In this document: piece by piece, positions 55,523 through 64,000 of the stretch | Layout: each line of letters starts with the position of its first letter | Numbering within the stretch: the stretch's first letter is position 1 | Assembly: GCA_001692895.1 (NCBI GenBank) | Contig: KV748201.1 | Span: forward strand, 620,001 to 684,000 | Source of the DNA: Cenococcum geophilum 1.58 | Taxonomy: Eukaryota > Ascomycota > Dothideomycetes > Gloniales > Gloniaceae | DNA length: 64,000 bases | Reading direction: 5' to 3' | Made by a program: the position numbers and the translations under genes | Notes under the pieces: generated by a model | Databases searched by the model: none | The model's input: the letters and a program-made list of their open reading frames with translations, nothing else | What the model was told of the DNA's origin: nothing

Positions 55523-56541
55523 AGCCGTCGAAATCGGACTCTGCACCTGTACGTGGTGATGGCTACGAACCTAGTCTTCGAAGTTCAGATCTAGAGCCAA
55601 CGCAGAGACGTCGTATAGCGTGCGGATAGGACCTATGGTGGTTATAGGCGTTAAGGGCGGTAGTGAAAAATTTTCAGATGGTGAGATCTTAAAAACCACT
55701 ACTGTTGGCTCTCTACAGTACGACGACTACTACATTCTCCTATCCAGGGCACCTATACGATCCAACATGAATGCACAGTATTCGATATCACCCCCCGTCC
55801 CCCAGTGGAAAGCATCGATAACCTTATATTAACGAATAGGTAAACGCGAACAAACGAATAAACGAGCAAATATACGGCCCCTCCTAACCCCTAGGGCGAT
55901 CGCCCGCGGAGCATGCGGTTACTCGCCGTACTGCTATAATACTACTGAAAGCGGTAGCTGGATAACCCCGTACGGTTTTCCTTGTCTCCTCTTAACGGAG
56001 TAGTGCCCTTAGAGAGGGCCTAGTGACTAGGGCCTAGGCATAAAAGATACCCAGATATACACACACACACATCCCGCTTTTATCTTTTAGTTTTAGGATA
56101 GTAGATCGGATGAATCCCCCTTACGCCTTCAATAGGCCTTAGGGGGGGGGGAGGCATGGCGTATATGGTAATGGTTAACAAGAGATAGCATACAGGGGTA
56201 GTTAGGATATAGGGCACAACTATAAGCATATAGCAATCGATCGGTAAGGCCTAGCTAGGACGTAGTGAACCCTAGCTTTAGATAAGCTAGAGAAGGAAGC
56301 AGTGGTTCCTAAGGAGTTTGAAACATCCAAGGAGGAGGACAAGCTGTAGGCCCGCAGGGCCGCTGCTTGTACAGGCATGGCAATTCGGGGTTTTTCATCC
56401 TACTAAAGTGGCTCATAGGGTTTTTCCTCCCCCCAATAGCAAGGGGTTTTTCCTATTAATATTACTTTCCCCTTGTGTACGGAGTAGTCTGCGTGAGCCT
56501 AGATAGGATCCGTATTAGACGTTAATTAAAGAATCTACTAC
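55523..56541 (+). mobile_element. SINE-like 1 kb element, copy B
   Basis: 1019 bp, bounded by the 15 bp TSD TATATACTAGGCGCA (55508-55522, 56542-56556). Begins AGCCGTCGAAATCGG, ends in CTACTAC. Inverted relative to copy A (10067-11087) and nearly the same length. A (CA)n run near 56055-56070 is intact, so RIP has not acted. Only the last 55 bp or so match the LINE. Two short open frames (55620-55832, 56318-56506) are not conserved in copy A. No clear tRNA or 5S head was recognised, and 1 kb is long for a SINE. Confidence 0.8.
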
Positions 56542-56579
56542 TATATACTAGGCGCAGCTATAAAGAGCGGTAATTTACT

Positions 56580-58430
56580 TATTAGATATAACATAGCTTA
56601 AGGTTAAATTCTAAACAGTATGCTAATATTTCTTCTCCATCTAGTTACAGAATTAGTTTTTTATACTTACGGTAAAGGCCTTTTATTACATCTTCCTTAG
56701 AATCCCCTCTATATACGGCTTACGGATATTAAACTCTTTAAAAGCCTGTAAAGTAGGATTATAGTTAAAGCAATAACCCTAGCCACTAGTGGACGGAGAC
56801 TGCTCCTTATAGTTCTCTAATATAATTTTTTATAAGTAGCCCTTTTCCTTATTTATAAGAGCATATATATAATAGGAGAGAGCTGCTCTTTTCTTAGCTT
56901 TAGTCTTTTAGCGCCGCGCTAGCTTCTTTAGTAGAATATCCGTAGGTAGAACTACGGATATTCCACCTAGACTAAGCTCTCATCCTATATTAGATACGGA
57001 CGTATTAGAATTAGTATTACTATATATAGACACTCTTAAAGATATATTGCTAGCAAAATTAGTAGCCCCGTCCTCTTATAACACCTATCACTTAATATAA
57101 TATTCGCGGCTAAGTTAACTTAGCTAAGATTGGAAGGCTCTACTAGTATAACCACAATTTTTAGCTAGCCTAGTAATATCCTTACGCGGACCTTTATACT
57201 AATCCTTAATTAGAAATATCGCCTTACCTTTTTAACTACTACTATAAGTACCGCGTCTAAGTCATTGCTATATTATATTAATAGACTTATCTCTATATAT
57301 GCAATACTACGCAATATAGTTAAAATTAGGAATATTAGTACTATAAGTAAGCGCGTTAGAGGAGAGCAGAATATAGATTTTAGAGTTAGGCTTTCTTAAC
57401 TCCTTATATAGTCTATCTTTATCCGTAATAGCTAATAATGTATAATAAAGCTAAATAGTTTTTCTAGCCTATACTTCCTAGTACCTATAATATACCAACC
57501 ATAAATAAATTATATCCCTCCCTAGTAATATTAGGTCCTTTAAATTAAGGAAGATAATTATCTTTAGAATCTAGTAAGGAGTTAGCGTATATTAAATTTC
57601 CTACTTAGCGGATATAGCGGTATACGCGCGGTCTATAATAAAGTATAAGCTCTTAAAAAACTTCTTACTTCCTTACTTAACGTATTCTTTAATAATTAAT
57701 AGATCTAGCTAGTTAATTGATATCCGTATTATATTAATATTATTTTAAAAGCCTACTAACTCTTTAATAATCTTAAATATTATATTATTAAGCGTTGCAG
57801 TATAAGTAAACTAAAGCTTCCGCCCTAATAACGACTATACTTTCTATAGCTGTGTATACGAACTCTAAAATAAACCCCCCTAATTAGCTATAAGGTGTAC
57901 CTTATTAATTACTACTAAGCCAATATATATATAAAAGGCAGGGTTAGTAAGAGTTTTATAGAACCTTTTACTAACTAATAGCTCTAGCGATATTAAAATA
58001 TAGGTGTATACTCTAATACGGATTTCCTATAAAAGACGTGTGGATATTATCTCGGCGTATATATAAACCGGCCTTATTTTAGAAAGCTCCTTAATCTTTA
58101 CCTTCTACTCTATACTAATTACATTAAGTAATAAAATAATAATTACTACTAAGGCCTAAAGAAGATATAGTATTACTTATATTATTATACTTTTGCTAAA
58201 TAAGGTTCTTATAATAAGTATTATATCTTTTTTCTTAAATAGCAGCTACCTAAGGGCTTTAAGCTGCTCCGTATGTCCATAATACGGATATAAAAAAGTA
58301 ATAGCCTTATTAAGCTTACTTAGCTACTAGGCCTTACTCTCTCTATAAAGTATAAGAAGCTAATCTTAAAGGTCCTATAGCCGTTGTTTCTAATCTATTC
58401 TATAACTCCTATAAATTTAATTATCTAATA
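56580..58430 (-). pseudogene. RecQ-type DNA helicase gene, RIP-degraded
   Basis: Minus strand, right to left. Walker A region near 58220-58180 reads IIRTLFSKSIII (GKS with G to S), then ALVVIIILLLNVISIE (motif Ia). Near 57930-57860: VVINKVHLIANxGG, where D and E of the DEVH box have become N and K. Near 57370-57300: ILLSSNALTYSTNIPNFNYI. Near 57290-57240: INIIxQxLRRGTYSS (arginine-finger motif VI). Near 57220-57190: KGPRKDITRLAKNC, start of the post-helicase region, with several cysteine-containing words. The layout matches fungal RecQ-like helicases, including telomere-linked ones. It would unwind DNA 3' to 5'. Dead here. The DUF6589 gene nearby is in the opposite orientation. Confidence 0.75.
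56934..56963. repeat. Perfect palindrome GAATATCCGTAG/CTACGGATATTC
   Basis: 12 bp arms (56934-56945, 56952-56963), 6 bp loop GTAGAA. Contains the CGGATAT word that recurs across 46995-58290. Confidence 0.85.
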
Positions 58431-58597
58431 CTTAATACGGCCACGGCTGTTCTAGCACCTTATTTAACTTCCTCCCTCTCTACCTAGTGGGTTTTAGTGC
58501 TGGCATACGGTAGATTTACCTAGATATCTATAACTTAGTAGTAGGCGTAAGATAAGGTTTTAGTAGGTGTTTTACACTATAATATAGACGCTATATA

Positions 58598-58824
58598 TGT
58601 TACGGCACTGGCAGAACTTGGCAGAACTACGCACCGGCAAGTTGCTACAGATTGCCGCATATTGCGGTCACGTGACGCGAAGATCGTATATAGCTTCGAG
58701 CGGCGCTCCCCTTCTTCTCCTTTCCTTTCTTTAGCTTTAGATTCTCGTTTATAGACAATCCAATCGTACAGGCTTGCGCGACTATTTTGCCGTACTTATG
58801 TCTCGATTAACTAAGTCGCTAACA
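58598..58824 (+). repeat. Gypsy G 5' LTR, 227 bp
   Basis: Begins TGTTACGGCACTGGCAGAAC and ends GTCGCTAACA, both with intact TG/CA. TCACGTGA is intact at 58668-58675. The region between 58630 and 58665 differs from C and E (GCAAGTTGCTACAGATTGCC). Confidence 0.88.
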
Positions 58825-59037
58825 TTATCTAAAGCTTACTCTACTCTTTCTTCCTAAGAAGGAACTTAAATATATCTATGAGAACATAGAATAGGACCCT
58901 AAGGACATTACTAGGACCACAAGGATAGGACCTAAAAGAAAAGAACAGAACCCTAAGGAAAGGACCTATAAGACACATATAGACTAGAACCCCTGAAGAA
59001 ATTACCCGGAATTACCTAATACCCCTACCACTATACC

Positions 59038-60150
59038 ATGAACTACAGTAGTAGGTAAAGCAGCTGCAGGACCCTTAAATACTTTAGACGAAGAAACAAT
59101 TAACGTTTCAACCCCCTAGGCGGAGCTTGCGGCTGCTAATACCGAAATTAAACAATTGCGAGAGCTGCTTGAAGCCAGAGATACCCCTATATCTAATAAT
59201 GAGTCATTATTAGACAACTAAAGACTTACTATAGTCCTTTAGGCCCTATCCTAGCGCCTTAGTGGATCTACTAAGGCCTATGTAGTACCAAAGCGGTTAG
59301 CAAAGGTTGCGGACCCCCTACTACTTACAGACGGAACCGACCCTATATTTAATAATTGGAAGCTCTAATTATGGGATAAGCTTAAAGTTAATGTAGATTA
59401 CTTCCCTAACGCCCGAGCCAGAATGGCCTATGTCTTCGGCCGTACTAGCGGAGACGCCTAGACGCATTTACGCCCATAATATACTAAAGACTTAGTAGAC
59501 CCCTTTATTTCTAAAGAAGAAATAATTAAATACTTATTTTTTATTTATAAGGACCCTTTTAAAGTATAGAACGCCCGCCTTAGCTATAAAAGCCTAAATA
59601 TAAAAATAACGGAGACCTTTTTGGCCTTTTAAACCCGCTTTCTATACCTGGCCGGATAGGCCTAGATCCCCTAGGAAGACCTACTACCAAACCTCTTTAA
59701 TAAGCTTACCCTGGACCTACAGCGGGCCGTATTGCTAGCTTATACTACGGTATAGACGTTAAAGGAACTTACGGACTATTGCCTAGCTATTAACTAAGGC
59801 CTCTATTAAATTAAGGCACGCGCTAACTGGCTAAAAACTAGAAACATTGTAAACCAGGCCGTAAGTACTATAAGTACGGCCTATAGTGCCCTGGCACAAT
59901 TAGTAACTCCTATAGCTAACCTAGCAGCTAGCCGCGTAGCTACCCCTACTATGGGCCTAGTGTACACCCGGCCTATATATAGCGACCCCCGTATATAGGC
60001 CCTTAGCGATTAAGGAGCTTGCTTCTTGTGTGGTTAAATAGGCTACTCTATAAGGAACTGCCCGATAAAGGTAAGAATAAATAAGGTCTTATTAATTTAG
60101 GAGGATAGTATAGAGCCGGAAAAAGAGGAACCCTAAAGGAAGACTCCTCT
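59038..60150 (+). pseudogene. Gypsy G Gag
   Basis: ATG at 59038, with a small deletion shifting the frame within the first codons compared with Gypsy C. Then AAGPLNTLDEETINVSTP, a short helical region (ANTEIKQLRELLEARDTPIS), a capsid-like part (NARARMAYVFGRTSGDA, FPxxDLLPNLFNKLTL-like words) and a CCHC knuckle near 60020-60065 reading CFLCGxIGYSIRNC, where only the histidine has become tyrosine. Confidence 0.8.
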
Positions 60151-60159
60151 CTAGGGTTA

Positions 60160-63100
60160 AAAGGGATTAATATATTATATATCGATCTAGGTTAGCTAGT
60201 TGGTAGAAGAAGCTGCATTATCCCTTATACTTTATTTTGTAATAGATATTAAGTTTTAACTTCTACTTTAGCTAACTTAGGAGTAAATGCCTTTACCTTA
60301 ATTAATATAAAGTGCGCTGTAAAACTGGCTGACTTTTTAAATACACCCCTTAAAGAACTGCCCAAACTAATCCCTATTTGCGGTTATAACGGACGGATAG
60401 GGCCACCTATTATAACTATCTTGTGGATTTACCTCTACGTTAATAGACAAAGGTAGTATAATATCCCCTTTCTTATTACGGACTTAGGAAGCCATAATAT
60501 AATCTTAGGAAGAAAATGGCTAGCCTATTTAGGCTTGCAGCTTAAAGTACGGAGTAGACGGCTTATTTGGCCCAAAACTCTACCCCTAACCCCTTCCTTT
60601 ATAAAAGAAATTAGTATTATAATAGAAAACCTTATACGGCCCTAGATTAATACTATTTACTAGGCCGATGCTATACGCAGAGACTAGGCCTTTAAGAAGG
60701 ACGTATAGCTTAACCCGCAATGGATCCGTATACTACGCCGCCCCTAGACTACCTATATTACGCTACCCGCACTAAAGACCTAGGAAGTTAGTAGTGACCT
60801 AGCTAAGTTCCCTATAGAGAACCCTATAAAGCCATAAAGGAAAGCTAGGGATATTGGACGCTATACTAAACTAATAGATAGGAAGAATAACTTATGGAAA
60901 ATGGAATATAAGCTAAGGAAGACTATAAACCCTATACTGTAAACTACGGCCTAACGGACGCTAAAGAAACCTATAGACCTCCTACCAGTTAATGTCTGCT
61001 ACATTAGCGCTGTAGGATTCTACTAGAACCTAGTTTAGCCTAATACCGTTGCCTTTACGACTAGCCTATACGAAATTGACTAAATAATTAAGGAAAAGGA
61101 AAGCGAGCTTAGCGGATAGGAAAGCGGGCTTATAGATAAAGAACTAGTAGAGTAAAAACTGCCCGATTAATACCGGAAATTTAAAGACGTATTCTCTAAG
61201 GCAGCGTCTAATATGCTTTTACCCTACTAACTATATAATTATAAAATTGAGATCGAGCAAGATAAGGGAAGCACCCTTAGCTTTAGCCCTCTCTACCTAT
61301 AGTTTATTGCCGAATTATAGGCCATAAAGTAGTACCTTATTGATAACCTAAATAAGGGCTTTATTGAGCCTAGCTAAGCCCCTTTTAACTTACCTATTCT
61401 TTTTATTAAAAAGCTAAATAGAGGACTACGCTTCTGTATTAACTACCGTAAGCTAAATAATATGACCCATAAGGACCGCTACCCGCTACCCTTACTTAAT
61501 GAGACTCTTACCTAAATAAGTAGAGCTAAGGTTTTTATAAAGCTTAATATCCGCCAGGCTTTTTACTAAATTAGAATAGACCCTAGGTCTAAGGATCTTA
61601 TTATATTCTAGACCTGTTACGGGACGTATAAATATAAGGTACTTCCTTTTGGACTAATTAATGGACTAGCTATATACCAGCGGTATATAAACGATATACT
61701 CTTTAACTACTTTAACGACTTCTATACGGCCTATTTAGATAATATTATAATCTATTTAGAGAATAAACTAGAATATGAGGAGCATGTCTATAAAGTCCTA
61801 TAACGGCTCTATAAAGCTGGCCTCTAGGCTAATATTAAGAAGTTGGAATTTAGTATTAAGCGTATAAAGTACTTAGGTTTTATTATTAGTATAGACGGAA
61901 TTAAGGCCGACCTAGAGAAAACGACCGCAATTAACTAGTAGACGCCCCCTTGGACCGTAAAGGGGGTGTAATTGTTTTTAGGTTTCTGTAACTTCTACTA
62001 ACGCTTTATTAAGAACTACAGCAAGATTACCCGGCCTCTTAACCGCCTTACTAGGAAAGACTAGCCCTTTTACTTTAACGCTATATATATGTAGGCCTTT
62101 AATAAGCTTAAAAAACGGCTAGTGTTGGCCCCCCTACTTGCCTACTTTAACTTAAAATGGCCCTTAATGCTAGAAACTAATGCCTTAAACGGCGTAATAG
62201 CTAGTGTTTTTTCCTAGAAGTAACTAGATGGAGAATAGTACCCTATTATATACTATTTAAAGATTATAATAGATGCTAAACTAAACTACCATATCTATAA
62301 TAAAGAAATGCTGGCTATTATCTCTAGCTTTTAGCACTAGCGTGTATAGCTAGAGGGGACCCCTAAACCTATTAAAGTAGTGTTAGATTATAAGGCCCTA
62401 GAATACTTTATAACAACTAAGGCCCTTATGGCCCGGTAGGCACGCTAGGCGGATATCCTATCTTAGTTTAACTTCTTAATTATATATAGACCAGGCGCTG
62501 CGAATTGTGTAGATACTCTTACTAGGCGCGAATAAGACCTAGGTAACTATATAGCTGCGAAGATCTTATTATAGACCTAGACGCTACTACAACTAGAGCA
62601 CCTTAACCCCTGGATATAGGCAGAACTAAGTATAGACCCCTTAGGCGCTAAGATGTATCCTATTAACCCTTTAGGACTTAACTTAATTAATAAATTGCTG
62701 TAGATAAACCGTACGGCCCCTTCTCTACAGGAGTACCGTAAAAAGGCAAAGAACGTTACTAGCTCATAGTCCCTCGAAAATGGATTACTTAAGCATTAGG
62801 AACGGCTGGTAGTGGTAGAGGAATAGAACTTATAAACTTAGCTTATTGCTAAAGCATATACCTAGGTCTCTATAGCCCACCCTAAAAAGAATAAGATCCG
62901 TAGGATTATTGGCGACCGCTACTACTGGCCTGGAATAGTTATAGATATCGACCGCTATGTACGGAACTGCAACAACTGCTATAGGTCTATAATTCTATAA
63001 GATAAAACCCTAGGACTATTAAAACCCCTCTTAATACCTAACCGCCCCTGGTAATATATCTCTATAGACTTTTATAAGCTACCTCTAGACTGTAACGGAT

Positions 63101-64000
63101 ATGATATGGTTATAATTCTAGTTAACCGCTTCGGCAAGCGCCCGTTTTTAATTCCCTATTATAAAAATATTAATACTAAAGAGGTAGCCCGACTGTATAT
63201 CTACTACGTCTACTAAATTTATAGATTACTAGACACTATTATATCTAACCGCGGGCCGTAGTTTATATTAGCCTTTTGGAATAAGTTTACCCAGATCTTA
63301 AGTATTAAGCTAAAGCTTTTTACGGCGTATTACCCCTAGATAGACGGTTAAACGGAGATTGTAAATTAATACTTAAACTAGAGACTCTGGCCTTTTATTA
63401 ACTACTTCTAAGATAACTGGGCTAAACTATTGCCCTTAATAGACTACGCCTAAGCAACCCTACCCTATAACTCTACCGGATTTACCCTTATTTAACTAGA
63501 AATAGGTTACCTACCCCGTATAAGCTTTAACTAGGAAAGACTAAAAGGGCCCTAAACTATACGCGAAAAACTATCTTATAAGAAAGCCTAGTAGTACGCT
63601 AAGCGCTTAGAAGAAGCCTAGAAAGTAGCCTATATAAACCTAAAAAAGGCCTAGAAATTAATAAAATAGTAGGTAAATAAGCATAGGCGCGAGCCTAACT
63701 TTACTATAGGCGATATAGTTTAGGTTATAATAAAGAACTAGAAGATAGAATGGCCTAGCCGTAAGCTAGACTATAAGATAGTAGGACTATATAAGATTCT
63801 TAATAAAGTAGGCAACTTATATAAGGTTAAGCTCCTAGACTTAATTAAAGTCTACCCTATTTTCTTACTGGATAAGCTATAGAAAGCTATAAATAACCTA
63901 CTACCTAGATAAAAGAATAAACCTTCTCTGCTAATTTAAGTTAACGATAATAATAAATAGGAAATTAAAGAAATACTGGCCTGTAAACTTGTAAAGGGAA
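60160..64000 (+). pseudogene. Gypsy G pol with chromodomain start (partial)
   Basis: Protease is at about 60260-60560 (LANLGVNAFTLINIKCAVKL, HNIILGRKWLAYLG). RT is at about 61255-61900 ([45 protein letters not shown]; one catalytic D is N). RNase H is at about 62150-62540 (LETNALNGVIASVF, YRPGAANCVDTLTRR). Integrase is at about 62880-63500 (IRRIIGDRYYWPGIV, CNNCYRS, SIDFYKLPLD, SNRGPxFIL). GPF-like and chromodomain parts are at about 63740-64000. Scattered stops. The polyprotein is cut by the window end. Confidence 0.85.

Larger units (their letters stand above)
58598..64000 (+). mobile_element. Gypsy G (chromovirus), 3' end beyond the window
   Basis: 5' LTR 58598-58824, then gag, protease, RT, RNase H, integrase and the start of a chromodomain at the window edge. 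Same family as C and E but in plus orientation. The 3' LTR and TSD lie outside. RIP is moderate: many TAG codons, but long motif runs are legible, making this the best-preserved member. Confidence 0.88.

Overview
The window is a repeat-rich block from a filamentous ascomycete (Pezizomycotina) genome. Almost all of it is transposon wreckage mutated by repeat-induced point mutation (RIP): long stretches nearly lack CpA and TpG but keep CpG, coding frames are full of TAA/TAG where CAA/CAG/TGG would be expected, and cysteine, histidine, glycine and aspartate motif residues are changed by C:G to T:A transitions. I see no rRNA, tRNA or CRISPR. Runs of N near 17.5, 35.6 and 37.0 kb are base ambiguities inside retroelements.

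Layout. 1-2449 is the 5' end of a minus-strand Gypsy element (D). 2450-3638 is repeat R1, interrupted by a 28.5 kb nest: minus-strand Gypsy A (3644-32156) holds a full-length Tad-like LINE (3879-9430), a 1 kb SINE-like element (10067-11087), plus-strand Gypsy B (14813-21156) and minus-strand Gypsy C (23220-31850). Gypsy C itself holds a 2.7 kb satellite-filled TIR element K (26485-29203). Target-site duplications (TSDs) support each of these events. R1 resumes at 32157. A minus-strand Helitron helicase remnant (about 32.4-33.5 kb), a chromodomain integrase tail (F, about 34.9 kb) split by Gypsy E (35291-41309), and a second, plus-strand Helitron (about 42.2-44.5 kb) follow.

The only ordinary gene is a five-exon citrate/2-methylcitrate synthase-like gene (44776-46572). 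Its reading frame is complete (456 codons) except that a 181 bp hAT-type MITE with an 8 bp TSD sits in exon 3 and truncates it.

The right part (46957 to about 58.5 kb) is the least conventional region. A palindromic end is followed by a degraded DUF6589-family gene (+). Next comes a tandemly duplicated unit of about 2 kb carrying three small conserved ORFs of unknown function, then a 51 bp tandem array, a second copy of the SINE-like element, and a degraded RecQ-type helicase gene (-). Palindromes and copies of a CGGATAT motif recur across the region. I propose these as parts of one large multigene mobile element. A plus-strand chromodomain Gypsy (G, 58598 to the edge) closes the window.

C, E and G belong to one Gypsy family, and the SINE-like elements share their 3' end with the LINE, which suggests LINE-driven mobilisation.
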